A DNA stretch of 64,000 nt from Parachlorella kessleri. Its lineage: Eukaryota; Chlorophyta; Trebouxiophyceae; Chlorellales; Chlorellaceae. Shown here one piece after another: positions 32,584 to 45,339 of this stretch. The stretch is taken from contig BBXU01001784.1 in NCBI GenBank assembly GCA_001598975.1, positions 1-64,000 of the forward strand. The letters are read 5' to 3'. Below the pieces are notes generated by a model. It ran no database searches and had not been told where the DNA came from. It saw nothing but the letters and a program-made list of their open reading frames with translations. Position 1 is the first letter of the stretch, and every line of letters begins with the position of its first letter. Both the position numbers and the translations under genes were made by a program.

Positions 32584-35500
32584 ATGGCCAGCCGGTTCAA
32601 GGAGATGTTCCGTATTGGAGCAAAAAGAAACCCTCCCTCACGCAATCAGTCGCTGGACACGGCAGGCAGCAGCATGTAAGTGCGCCGGCATGTCACCTTT
32701 GCCTAAGCGCTGCTGTAGCCTGCAACCCCTGCCCTCTGGAGGCGATCGGTGATCAACAGCTGCTGCAGGCCCATAGAGACAGATGCTTCGGGTACAGTGG
32801 GCGAGGCCAGCATGGGGTCCGTGGCAGACTTCGCGGACTGCCCGTTCTTGGGTCATAGGTGAGCCGCTTTAGTATGCCACAGGGTCTCTATCTAATGGCG
32901 TGTTTGCCCTGAACGCGTCGTGGAAGCTTCCACTGGCAACCTAAGGGATCTGTTACCGATTATTGGGTTGGCTATCACAGCTGGCAAGTGTGGGACCAGG
33001 CGAGGGCGATGGGGCAACGATTTGTGCGGCAATGGTGTTACAGCCAAATCACCCAGCGTGGGGCAACCCACCAGAAACGTGACGCAGGTGGCAGCCTTTG
33101 CCCGTCGGCGGCAGCCACCCTGTGCCAGCCTTGAACTGGCCAGCAGCTTGAGAATCCCGCGGCGGACCTACACTGCATCTTAGTAGGATTAAAAGGCCTC
33201 CCTGCTCGCCTTGGCGCAGATACTACGAGCCCATCCGGGAGCTGTACCGGCAGTCTTTTGGGTATGTGTACCTGGCGCGGCACAAGGAGACGGGGCAGGA
33301 GGTGGTGATCAAGCTGCTAGAGCGGGGGCCGAGCGTTACGACACATGTGGAGCAGGAACTGCTCATACACAGGCACGTTTCCTGGGGCACTGTCAAGCTC
33401 GCAGCGCTAGGCAGACTTCGCGCGCGAATGCCGGGTGCTGCTCGAGGTGCAGCTGCGGTGCTAGGTCGTTTTCCTCTTAGCGCGGCGTGAAAGCAACGGG
33501 GGCTGGCGCGACTGCGGGTTGCACTGCCAGGTTTGTATTGGCAGGTGCTGGAGTGTTGCCAGTCGTAAGTGTCCCACGGCCTTAGACAGCTGGTTATGCT
33601 TCTCATGTGCAGCAAGGGAATATGGTTGAGTGTGAGCGGTCGGGTGCAGGGGAAAAGCAAGCCTGAATGTTGGATGGGGAGCGAGCAGGGGAGAGTTGAG
33701 CGTTGTTGTTGGATGGGGAGCGAGCGCTGGAGGTAGACCGCGGTTGGAGGCGGAGGGGGGTGGGCGGGCAGTGTGGGTTGCGTGGGCAGCAGATTTCACT
33801 GGAATGCTTGCGGGTGTGGCACTGCAGATGTATGTTGCGTTGTAGCCCTCGTTGGGCACCGGATTGCCTCCCCCTTCCATCTTTACTGTAGTCCTGAATG
33901 AGCCCTGCCTCTTGCCGCCCTCCGTTGCGCTGTTGCAGGAAATGCACGGGTCACCCCAACATCATCCAGCTGTACGAGGTGTTCATCACGCAGCACTACC
34001 TGGCCATCGTGCTGGAGTACGCATCCGGTGGCGACTTGCTGGATTACGTCAATGCCAAGGGGGGCCTCTCAGAAGATGAGGCCAGGTGGGTTTGATGCCT
34101 TCTTGGCTAGGATGCTTCAAAGCAGCGGAGGGTTGGGGGGAGGCGGGTGCCCGTGGTTTCAGCATTGGCAGCTGCTGGATGGGGCTAGTGGGATTATGCA
34201 TGGTGGGCTGTCAGTTGATTGGAGACAAGGGAAAAAACGTGGGGAGACCATCAGGCGGGGGATTGGTTAAAGCCGTATAACTATAGCCCTATAACTATAG
34301 CCCATTTGCTGATTGGCAGCAGTTTGGTTGCAGCTCTTTTTCGTTCACAGGTGTTGGACAGCCATGCCTCAATGAAAGGCCGCCCAGCGTTGGCCTCGGC
34401 TCGCCACCCCAAGTGTCGTTTTGGTCCTGTGCATCCACTCCTGGCATTGCTTCCCTGTGCATTGACCGTGACCAGTTGCATCCCACCTCTGCAGTTTGGT
34501 CATTTTGCAGCGGCAGTGCTGGTAAATGATGTTGGCCGGCCCCCTTGAGATTGCAGCTGCTCCCATGGAAGTCACACATCTACACCTCAGGGGCATGCCC
34601 CGTCCCCACCCTGCACGTGGTTGTTCCAGCAGCTGCGGCTGGGACCACAGCTGCCCCTGTCCAGTCATGCTCGCAGTACGCGCCATTCTCTGTTGTCACC
34701 CTGCAGGTGGTTCTTCCAGCAGCTGGTACTGGGCATCAGCTACTTCCACTCCATTGGGGTGGAGAACCGCGAGATCAAGCTGGACAACAAGCTGCTCACG
34801 GGGGACCCCTCGCGGCCGTTGGTCAAGGTCATTGACTTCACGTACAGGTGGGTGTGGGTGTGGCAGGGTTGGTGTGAAGTGGGCGCCACGGTGGTAGTGA
34901 GGTCCAGCATGGGATGCTATCTGCATGGGTTGGGCTTGTAACAGCCTCCTTGGGACGGCCTTGTTGGCAATGCAAGGTTTCTGGAAATGGGGTGTAACTT
35001 AGCGCTGTGCACGATCTCTGCGTTGCAGCTGTGAGGTTCTTGCAAACTTTTGTCCGCGGCACGCGGGGCGTGTGTGTGGCTCTTGCGCCCAGGGCAGCGC
35101 TTGCAACTAACCGAAGCTGTATCTACTGCCTTCCTTTCTTGCAGTAAGTCGGAGCAGATCAACAGCGACCCCAACTCGGCGCTGGGCTCCCTTCCCTACA
35201 CCGCGCCGGAGGTTCTCTCCAACAGCATGAAGCACGGCCGCCATGCGGATGTCTGGTCGCTGGGGGTTGCGCTGTACAAGCTAGTCACCGGTTACTACCC
35301 CTTTGAGCGGCCGGAGGACGGCCGTGACCAGCGCAGCGCGGTGCAGTCGATCCTGTCGCGAATCGCGCGGGTAGACTACGCCATCCCGCCCGAGTTTGAG
35401 AAGTCGCCGGAGTTGCGGGATCTGGTCTGGTGAGCGTGGCAACACAGGCAACCAGACGAGGATAAAGCTGCTGACAAACACAGCCGTCATACTCGAGCCA

Positions 35501-36415
35501 AGGCCTGGCGGTGCTGAGCCAATGCGCGAGCCCTGCTTGCTGTGTGCTGTCGCTGCGACTGTGTACTGCCATGGTTTTCAGCCGCACAGCAGAGCCCCCA
35601 GCATCGCTCTGCAAGCCGCCTAGTCGCACCCAGCTCCCCTGTGTCGTCTGTTACGAAAGCTTCGCTTACCGTACAGTCTCTCCTGCCCTGCTCGCAGCCG
35701 CATGCTGGTGAAGGAGCCGGAGCGGCGCATCAGCACGCAGCAGATCATCTCGCACCCCTGGTTCCAGAAGAACCTGCCGTCCGGGTTCATGGAGACCAAC
35801 CAGAAGGTCAACCCCGGCCTGCACCAGCAGAGCGAGGCAGACATCTGCGCGGTCGTGCGCGAGGCGCAGGTGAGCGCTCGCATGCCAGCTGGGTTGTCGA
35901 GAGGGCAGTTGGGCGTGGCGTTCCCCGCCTGCTTGCGTGGCACCGCAGTTACGCGACCGTGCTGAGGGCAAAGCAGCGGCGAAAAGCTTGGGGTTGGCAG
36001 GTTAGCAGGAGTAGGAGTGAAGGTTGAGTACTGCTTGTGAGCTATGTGCTTGGGGGGTCGGTGGCTACTGGGCCTGGCAGGATGACGATGCTGAAGTGCC
36101 GTGATGGGGCGTGCGCTTGGATCCTTGACGTGCTGTGAGCTGATCCGCACCGCAAATGGCAGCTTACCTGCGCTGCTCACAGCATTTGCGCGTCGTTTAA
36201 AGCCTTCAAAGCTTTGCCGGCATGCACTGGCCCCTCTGCAGTTGTCAACGCGCCACCTAGACCCCGAGAACATTGATGTCATCACCGACGACGTGCTGAA
36301 CGAGGAGGAAGTTGATGACATTTTAGAGGAGCTGAGCCTGACAAGTGATGGGGACTACAACTCTGGGCGCTACAACTCGACAGACATCAAGTACGGGCGG
36401 GGCTACGCTCTTTGA
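32584..36415 (+). CDS. SnRK2-like protein kinase with altered HRD and DFG motifs, 8 exons, 417 aa
   Basis: Exons: 32584-32675, 32769-32858, 33220-33372, 33939-34085, 34707-34847, 35145-35429, 35698-35869, 36242-36415; all phases fit and the model closes. Layout: N-terminal 60 residues; kinase domain from YYEPIRELYRQSFGYVYLAR, Lys of VVIK at about 92, helix-C Glu in EQELLIHR, hinge VLEYASGGDLLDYV, activation end GSLPYTAPEVLSN, then HADVWSLGVALYKLVTGYYP. After the kinase core (HPWFQKNLP) an acidic C-terminus (NIDVITDDVLNEEEVDDILE) recalls the acidic tails of SnRK2 proteins. Where most kinases read HRDxKxxN this one reads NREIKLDN (Glu at about 183 instead of the catalytic Asp), and DFG is DFT (Thr about 206). 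The glycine loop is also poor. So activity is uncertain. The intron after 33372 needs a GC donor (ACAG|GCACGT) to keep frame. Confidence 0.88.
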
Positions 36416-37774
36416 GCGTGCCGCCCAGTCTGCTGTTGCGGCAGTGGCATGTGCTTTGGAGGAGTGCAGGTGCAGCAAACATGTGCAGCATGCTCGGCGT
36501 GCATGGGTGAGCGTCCCTATGCGCCCTGGGGTAGGATGCCGCCTGGAGGGGCCGCTCATCGGGCGCAGAGTGTAGCTTGGAAGTGGGTGTAGTGAGGCAG
36601 GCTTGCAACCAGCTCACGGGAGCTTGCTCCTGTGGACGTGCTGCCCAGCAACACGAATTGAAACCATATCTTAAGCAGTGCCACAAGCACTAGCCAGCCC
36701 AGCCATTAATACCGCTGGCCTGGTGAGTGGCACTGGAGGGGGCGAGATGCCCCGCTTGGACCTGCTGCACTTGGACACTGTGTCTCGTGTCCCGTGTGGC
36801 AGTCCTGTTCATGATACCTTGTGCGTGCACCCTTTGGGGTGGCGCACTATGGTCGGACCTGTCAGTGTGGAAGGACTAGGGTAGGTCTGTGTCTCTTCCC
36901 CCTCATGTGTGGTGTTTCTGCCGACGGTGGCTAATCTTATGAATCCTGGCACTGTGCCTGTGTGTTCCTGGGCATGAAGGCAGGCGAAGGCAGCCTTAAA
37001 CATTCCGTTAGAAAGAGAGATAGCTTCTCCTCTCGACTATGCATTCTATAGGTTTGTCTGTGGAACCGTTTTCCTACTGGTGTGCAAATGTACTGTGTGT
37101 CATTCAATCTAGGGCGCATGTGCGTGGAAGCCTTGGGAGTCTCTGCATACCATATGCTAGTCCCCACACCTAATGCCAGTCCCCACACCTTAGCTACAAT
37201 GGCTCGTGTACGAATAGAGTGCGAGTTGCTGGGAGAGTGGGAGGTGTGTGTGGCTGCAGCAAAGACGTATATGTTTTGTCAGTCGGGAGGCAATGGACTG
37301 CATTTAGGTTTTATCCACTTGCTGCAACAGCAGAAGAGTAGGAATTTGAGTGACTATCGCTGTGGTGGTCCTTGGCTTGGTGGTGCGCCGCTGCCACGGC
37401 TTTGGAGTATGAGTGAAATGTAAGTACTGCAACTCTCCGCACCGTTGGCAGCACCGCCTCAAGATGACCACAACCGTGCTAGCATTTGCAGAGGAAGGCT
37501 GCCTCAGGACTATTGCGGGACGAGGGCAGTACAGTGGTGAATTCCCGGCGTTTTCCCGGAATTGAATAGATTATATTGGCCTAAAATAGTGCCGTATCCC
37601 CTCGGGACACACCATAGGCTGGCCAGGCCGCGTGCACTTGCTGAACCAACTGCTTGGCTATTGACGCTGGTCATCGGAAGGCAACACGTTTGCTGCTCTT
37701 GGTGATCACTGCACTTGGGACCAGCGGATCCCGTTCTTGGACTGGCTTGGGAGGTTGAGAGTTTTTCCTCCCGA
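36416..37774. other. Spacer between kinase and acyl-CoA-binding protein genes
   Basis: No gene recognised. A plus-strand TGTAA at 37419-37423 is a candidate polyadenylation signal for the kinase, implying a long 3' UTR. A near-repeat (CTAGTCCCCACACCTAATGC / CCAGTCCCCACACCTTAGCT) lies at 37157-37196. The last 200 bp would hold the promoter of the next gene. Confidence 0.4.
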
Positions 37775-40700
37775 ATGCTGCAGCACTCTAGCTCCTGCAC
37801 GCTCTCGTACCCAGACAAGTTCCTTGCCGCAGCAGAATACTTCAAAGAGGCGCCGGACGGTAAGCTGACAAGCTGCCTTAAACCTGCATGGGTAGTTGTA
37901 CAGTCTGGGCGTGACCCAGGGTCCTCCGTGCCTGCGGTGCAGGCCTCACAGAGGAGACCAAGCTCTTGCTGTACGCTCTCAGCCAGCAAGCGACTGTGGT
38001 GCGTTGACTCGGTGAAACACCGTGCAGCAAGCTTGCCATGCTGCAGGGTAGCTGGGTGCAGGGTATTGCTCAGCTGTGGTAACCACCAGGCTGCTGTTTG
38101 TTGCTCGGTGGCAGTGTGTGCCTTTAGGTGAACAGCACTGGGCTAGCCAGGACCATCCCAGTGCGAGTTCGCCTTGCTGGGGTCCTTGGCAGTGTGTTCC
38201 TCACCCGCCACAGTTCGGCGGAGCTGACACTCTGCAGGGCCCCTGCACCGAGCCCAAACCCTGGGGCTGGGACGTGGTGCGCAACGCAAAGTGGCAGGCG
38301 TGGAAGCAGCTCGGAGACCTCAGCCAGCCAGAAGCGTGGAGGCTCTTCGTTCGGACGCTTGAAGAGGAGCAGGTGCGTGTCGGCTCGGCTGACTACAACT
38401 GCACATCGCCGCACGCCTGCATGATGTTGGTGCACTTGGCTGTAGCTTGTAGGTTGGGTAGCAGTCCGAGGGTGGTTGCGCTAGCTCGGAGGCCAGCTGA
38501 GTATGCTGCACTGTGCAGCCTCCACGTCCTACTGACAAATGCAAGGTAGCCATTTGGTCGGGCACATGGCAGGAGCCTGCAGAGGCTTTGGCACCTAGTC
38601 AGCTTTGTCCTTGTGCTGTGCAGCCGGACTGGTGGGCACGCAAGAGCAGTATCAATTCCACTTCAAATAGCGCTGCACACCAGTCGGCAGCGTTGGCAGA
38701 GGAGACCTCGACACAGGAGCCTCCTGCCTCGTCAGCAGCCGCACCCACAGAGCCAACAACACAGATGGCGGCGCAGCCAAAGAACAGATCCGTAGCAGAA
38801 GTGGTGGTGGAGGGCAGCTGGGTAAGAGTGCTCCTGGGGTCCAACCTGGGGTTGGCTGCAAATTTGAGACTTACGTTGCCACCGTGACTGGAAAGCAGCG
38901 TACAAGTGGCTTGCTGTATTGTGCAGCAGGGGTCCTGCGTTAAGGAAGCTGCAGCCTCACCTAAGTCATGCGCTGGCAAGCACGGGAGAGCATGCAGGCA
39001 GCAGTCTAAGTACATGGTGCAGCAGGTTGCAATATGTGGTGCGTTCGCGCCCTATCCTCCTGCTTCGGATGCTGAGAACTACTTTGAGCCTCCTTGGAAG
39101 CCATTGTCTGTGTAGGTCTCGCCCTACATCTCCAGCAACAAGCGACCACCCCCGCGATACGAGCATGCTGTGGCGCTGGTCGGCAGCCAGATGCTTCTCA
39201 TTGGTGGCAGCTGTGGTGCGTGGGCTTGAGGAGGGATGCAAGCAAGCGTAGCATCAGGGCGGTGCAGGACAGTGGGGTGTCCACAGCTGCAGACCACTTT
39301 ACCCTAACGGTCGTCGCTGATGGACTGTGTCGCCCACTTCGCAGTTATCAACGTCTTGCCTCCGTACGGCAGGCTTGGTGTGTTTGTCATGTGAGTGCTC
39401 TGCCTGCTTGGCTCCAAATCAAATGTGCACTGAATTGTGGCAGCTCTGCTGCAGGTGGGCGTTACCTCAATGACACATGGTCCCTGAACCTTGAGGATCT
39501 CACCTGGACCCAAGTCACAGCCCCCCGCAAGGGGCCCTCCTCTCTACCCCCCTCTACCAACGGTGGCGCTGTTGTTGGGGAGGCAGATGTGCCACCGCCG
39601 CCGCCGCAGCTGCCGCCCATTGCTGGGCATGCCGCGGTCACCTGGAATGGGAACGTGCTGTGCATCGGCGGTCACACAAAGGTGGGCGGCAGTGGTTGCA
39701 CGGCTACGGGGTGTTCAGCGCGGGGGAGCAGACGGGAGGTGGGAGCATGCTCCCCTCTGCGGGACCTGCTTGCTGCCTCCAAGCTGGCTGTGCTTTTTGC
39801 AGCCCTACATGGCAGTAGGAGCTGCTCCACTTTGCCTAAAGCAGGCGCTATATGGGTGCCATGGTGCAGGCCAAAGACGCGGTGCCTGAGCTGCCGGTGC
39901 GGATGCTGGATGTGAAGGCGGGGGTGTGGTCCACGCTGAGCGTGGCAGGCGAGGCGCCTGGGCCCCGCGGCGGGCACACGGTGAGTGCTGCAGCTGGCTA
40001 CTGCAATCCTGTCGGCGCGAGAAGGATTTGCCCATGATTTGTTGGTAATCTAGCATTGGTTTGCGGAGGAACTGCTCCTCAATTTGTTGACAAAGCTAGA
40101 GATTCTTTGCCAGCCTTATTGACAAGAGTGATGCTGACGTCGGTCAGGGTGCACTTGCACGCATCAGGGACTCCAGGGGAGTTGCACCGATAGTCATGCG
40201 AGCCAGCGCTCTGCCTGGCCTTGAGATAGGGTTGGCAGAGATGCTCGACTCGGTTGCTGCAAATCTTGCTTGGGTTGGTCGTAAGGATCTACTTATCCTG
40301 CCCACAGCTCATGTCCCTCTGGCTTGCTGAGGGTGTATGCCAGGGTCCACTCAGGCACCCACCCTTGCACCCACGTCCCTCCTGTAGGCGACTTTGGTGG
40401 GCAGCCGGGTGTTTGTGTTTGGGGGCGAGGATGCCCGGCGGCGCAGCCTGGGGGACTTGCTGGTCCTCGACCTGCAAAGCATGGAGTGGAGCAGCCCAAA
40501 GGCTACAGGTGTGTGGGTGTGGCGTTTGCCCAAAGCCAGCCATGCCCTGGCTCAGTGGCAACTTGTAGGCGAGGGCAGGTTGAGGCACATGCTGGTACTG
40601 AGCGCTCAGGGCATGGAGCGGGACAACCCAGTGAGCATAAGGGTGTTTGTTAGACAAATTGTGTGGATGTGATGGTTCAGGATGATGGCAGTTCCAGTTT

Positions 40701-43700
40701 GTGCCATGGCTGCGCGGCCTTGGGGCTCCCGCGGTGTTGGTTGGGGTGTGGTAGAACCCCCCGGCCCTATGCCCTTCCAAATGCGATGAGGAAATGACCC
40801 TCCCTCCCCGCATCTAGTGCAGGCACAGGGCCCTCCGCCCGCTCTGCCCACGTGGCCGCCGTCTTCCAGGGTCGCTACCTGCTGGTGTTTGGCGGCGGCA
40901 GCGTGGCGCACTGCTTTGACAGCCTGTTCCTGCTGGACACGGAGACGCTGGAGTGGAGCGAGCTTCAAGCGGAGGGGCCGGTGCCGCCGCCTCGCGCAGG
41001 TGAGTTTAGGTTGGGGACGGAAATGCAAGTCCGGGAAGTCACTGGCGACAGCCCTGCGCCTCCTTTGGATTGGAAGTAGTGAGAGCGTCAATATTGTGAC
41101 AAGTTTAGGTTGGCATAGGAATTGTTGAGTTGTATCGCAATTCAGTGAGTCCAGGGCAAGCGGCAGAGATAGTGAAGCGCGCAGGTGGGCCGCTGGTGGC
41201 GTCGTGGTGCCCTTTGGTGCCAGAACATATTTGGCAAGTGCAGTGAGACTCAGCCTCGTGTGCCCGCTGCCATGCCTGTGCTGTGCAGGCCATGCTGCTG
41301 CGCTGCTTGGCAGCACGCTGTATGTGGTTGGCGGCGGCAATAACGCGGCCGGCTGTGCTGACATGTACTCGCTTGACCTCTCGGGCCTGTCCTCAGGTGA
41401 GAGTGACTAACCTTGGTAAGCTGACGTGAGAGCTTGCCGGAAAAGCCGACTGGCCCTGTCCTGACGTGGGTCGTACAAGCGTAGTTAGCACCCGGCGCCT
41501 GAACTGCCGTAACATATGGTTGTTGATATTGGCCCGTGACTGGTTTGGGTAAGGCGGCTCGCACTCCTAGCTGATGGCAGTGCAGCTGGTGATAACGACC
41601 GTGAGATGAGAAGCTGCCAAGGTGCACGCGACCGTACTTGGTGCCATGCGGATTGCGTGGCAGAGGCGGGCAGGCGCACATGATGGATTTCTATTCCAGA
41701 ACTTTTTCATTCCAGTGCAACACTGGATGTGTATGTGTGATCACCTACGTGCGTGCTATTGTCGTTGGCTGCTGCAGGGTCTGTGCAGTGGACGCTGGTG
41801 GGCAACACACCCGTGGAGTCTGCCATTGCCAGTGAGGGGCTCAGGTGGGAGACAACGGCATGCTTTCGCTGCTCCCCTGGTGTTTTGCTTAGGGAGCTTG
41901 CCTTATCGTGCGTAGTTACCATAGGACTGATGTGCCGGGCCCATGATGAGACTTTAGAGGCTGTCGCCTGTGCGGTGTTTGGAAAACAGTCTAGGTTTGT
42001 GATGAACCTCCACCTCCAGATTGCCACAACCACCCATGCAAGACGTGGGGCCAAACCCCTCCCCTGCTGCTTCTCAGGGTAACATGGGCCCTTCATGCTG
42101 TTTCTACCTCAGTTCTTCATGCCCCGGTCGCTAGCCACAGGCTCTGCGTTCCGTGCTCGCTGGGTGGTTGGTGTCTCCCCTGATTCCACACTGCAGCTTG
42201 GTGTCGGCGCCCTTGTCCTCCTTGGCTTACCGTGGACAGGTCGAAGGCGGTCCCGCAACCACTGATATTCTTAATACCTGCCCCCTTGCCCAACTTCCAC
42301 TGTGCAGCCTGGTGTCGGTGCCCATGGCCGGCTGCCTGGTCTCCTTTGGCGGCTACAATGGGCGGTACCACAACTCGGTACATGTGTACCGCCCAGAGGG
42401 CTATGTGGTCGTCAAGGCACCCCCCCGGGCGGTGTCCCCCGACCCCGTAGAGCGCAGGAGCTCGGGGCTTGCTAACGGTGGGTAGCCGGCAGCTTTGTGG
42501 GTACCCACATGCCAAGGACTAGGCTGGACTCATCGATAGGCGTCAGCCTGTAAGCCCGAAGCATGGCGATGGTGTCCAAAGCAAAGGGCCTCAAGGGTTG
42601 TAGGCGGTTGAGTGGGGCAGCGTGCCCTTGACGTCGATGAAGTATGTTGCCTCCGCTGATTGTCTGTCAGGTTGTCCCATCTGCAGGGGTGAAGGCGCCA
42701 GAGCCGCAGCAGGCGGGGCAGTCCCATCCAGGCCTAGAGTATGAGAAGAAGATCAGGTGGGTGCAAGCAAGCCTTGCCACTTCTGCATGGCCGCTTGGGA
42801 TGTCGCGGTCGCATGCTTTCCTGGATTTGGTGTGGTGCACAGCACATGGCTGGGGAGGGGGCCCTTGCTCCGCGGAGGGTGGCTTTGACATGGCCGTCCG
42901 CTTCTCGCCTACACTGGTCGGCTGCGCCACCACCCCTGACCGTACTCCCCCCTTCTGCCCCAGGAGGCAGACGTGCCAGCTTAGCCTGCACTGCATGCCA
43001 TGCGCCTCCTGAACTATGCCATCCCATTGCGCCCTGCAGCGAGCTGGAGGCGGCGCGGAAGGAGGCGGCGGCGGCCAAGGAGAGCGTGGCCCACGAGATG
43101 GCCATCATGCGCCGCGAGCTCTCCTCCGCCCAGAGAGCCCTGGCCGACTCTGAAAGTGTGAGGAGACCCGCCCGGCCAGGCTAAAGCTTCACCTCTGGTT
43201 CAAGGACAGTGCGGTCCATCCTGCTGGAACAGCCTGGCACACCTGACACTCCATGCCCACATGTTGTCTGTGCCATCCATGCGTTGCCTGCTTGGCAGGC
43301 CCTGGGCGGCAACATGCCTTGCGGAGCACAGCGAGCTGCCCAAGGTGGAGCGGCAGGCTGCCATCATCACCCATTGGGACTGATTGCGGCTACACTTTAC
43401 TATGCCATGCTGTCTCCCCTTACGTCTGCAGGCCCTGGCGGAGGCGCGGGCTGGGCTGGAGGGTGAGCAGGGCAAGGTGGTGAAGCTGGAGGTGGAGGTG
43501 GCGGAGCTGCGGCAGCAGCTGGGGCGCATGGGCGAGCTGGAGAAGGAGCTGGAGCAGTACAGGTAGTTAGAATGACGCAAGATGGGCTGTTTGGTCCCTT
43601 AAGCCAGCCCCCAGCGACTATACATGCCCCACCAGCCTCTATGGCTGAGGCTGACTCCCAATGTCCAGACTAGTGTGGTTGGCACTGGGTTTGAGGTAGA

Positions 43701-44283
43701 AGGGAAATCCCAGACCTGCTTGCAGACACGGTTGCTGTGACCTGCCTGGAAGGGATGCACGGTATGATTTGAGGGCTCGCCTGGGCCCTTTGCCTGAGCT
43801 GGCTCGCTCTGCGTGTGCAGTGGGGATCTACCTCCAGGCATTGCCAGGCGGCTAGAAGGAGGGGGAGAGGCACACAATTACATGTACTTAAGGTTACTTA
43901 GTTTGTCTCCCTGTGTACTATGGTTGGGGCTTTGAGGAGCTGGGGGGGCTCAGGTTTGTAATAACACAGCGCACTGTGGCGCTCGTCAGCTTCTTCCAAG
44001 ATTGGGCGGTCACCACGGCTCAGGGGGTCAGAGGACCTGGCTGTGGTGGATGGAGATATCTTGGTTTTCTCTTGTGACTCGTTGACTTGGATGGCCGGCA
44101 GATTCCCTCCCGGCCCAGCAGGCGCCAGGAGCTTTGGTGGCTTGGCTTGCTTGGCTCTCTCGTGGTGAAGTGGCTGACATGGCCATCTCCATGCCACCTG
44201 GCCGCTGCAGGAAGCACGCCCTGGAGGCCTCGCAGCGCAAGGGCTCCGGACTCTGGGGCTACATCAGCGGCCAGCCGCAGTAA
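37775..44283 (+). CDS. Acyl-CoA-binding protein with kelch repeats (ACBP4/5 type), 16 exons, 648 aa
   Basis: Binds long-chain acyl-CoA esters; plant relatives ACBP4 and ACBP5 are cytosolic and about 650-670 aa. Exons: 37775-37859, 37943-37998, 38238-38372, 38624-38821, 39116-39215, 39455-39681, 39870-39980, 40388-40508, 40823-40999, 41289-41396, 41778-41844, 42308-42477, 42687-42756, 43040-43157, 43432-43562, 44211-44283; every phase agrees. The ACB domain is in exons 1-4: YPDKFLAAAEYFKEAPDG, TEETKLLLYALSQQATV, then GPCTEPKPWGWDVVRNAKW, WKQLGDLSQPEAWRLFV and DWWARK. Kelch blades follow (HAVALVGSQMLLIGGSCGGR; GSRVFVFGGEDARRRSLGDL; HVAAVFQGRYLLVFGGGS; LLGSTLYVVGGGNN; GCLVSFGGYNGRYHNSVHVY). The C-terminus is a coiled coil ending SGLWGYISGQPQ, as in plant ACBP4/5. 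The start is the in-frame ATG just before the ACB domain; an upstream exon is possible. Confidence 0.92.
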
Positions 44284-45339
44284 CGGCCCCGGGGTTGGAG
44301 ACTACCAGCCAGCGCCCTACTCGGTGGCTTTGCCGCCGTAGCCGGGGCGTGAAGGCAGGCTGGTAAGGCGCTGTGGTGAGACTGAGCGACCTTCTTGCCC
44401 AAGGTTTCTTTGCCGTCGTTGGCCGCAGTCCAAGTAGCACCATATCATTAGCACTTGCTGGGAGGGAGGCAAAGGCTCACCCCGACTTGCCGCCGAGGAC
44501 TTCGAAGCGGGCCGAGCAATGCCGTGCCCCCACCAAATGGATTCACCGAAGGCCAGGTGACAAGTTATGCCTGGCAGGAGCGATACATAGTAGCAGCTTG
44601 GAGGGCATAGAGTGGTCCATCTCTTGTCAACATTTCTCCTGAAACCAATCTACTGGTGGACATCCCTTTGCGGAGGCTTGGCGCTTGAATTTGTCTTACG
44701 CTGCTTTGATGTGAGTGAGCATCCCGTGATACACGTGCTTGCTTTTTGAACACCCAGAATGTGTAGATGCCCCAGCGCTGCTGCTGGGGCAGTGATCTCT
44801 GTGCACTTCACGTACTGGTGACAGCATCCATGTTGCAAGGGTAGGTCAACCTGGGCTTGGTGTGGCAGCCTACATCAGTGGGGTGCAGAAGGTAGCCTAA
44901 CAGAGGGATGCCTTGTTGCTCCGAGCCTACGATGGGACTAGGCACTGCCCCGTCTGCTTTGGCCGCTCGTGCTAAATAAAAAGCATGCCCTGACCGCCTA
45001 TGATATCCCAGGAGAACCTGATGTGTTTTGCATGTCACCTTGTTTTACATGCTGACTGGCCGAATGCTTAGCCCCATACACATGTTACCTAGATGTAGAC
45101 GAGGACTGCAAATACCCAAAACCACTGTCCTGCCAGAAAGTTGTACGGCAGGTGCATGTCGCACCCAGGAAGCGTCACCTGCTTACGCACACATGCCGGA
45201 CGGTCCCCAGCGCTTGCAGGAGCGACACTGCTGTCCTAGGAATGAAAGCAACCCCAGGCGCCATCCTCTCACACCACTGCCCCCACAACTCCCGAGCTCT
45301 TGGGCACAGACCCAGAATGCCAGCGCGCCTCGTAACCCA
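44284..45339. other. 3' flanks of two convergent genes
   Basis: No gene seen. TTACA at 45045-45049 (TGTAA on the minus strand) lies about 290 bp past the RNase H stop and is a candidate polyadenylation signal for that gene. No plus-strand TGTAA was found for the acyl-CoA-binding protein gene. Confidence 0.45.

Noticed and set aside
35620..36321. Long minus-strand open frame opposite kinase exons 7 and 8
   Set aside because: It is the antisense of well-supported kinase coding sequence and lacks any recognisable domain.
38599..39015. Minus-strand open frame over acyl-CoA-binding protein exon 4
   Set aside because: Shadow of the exon encoding the linker after the ACB domain; no independent evidence.
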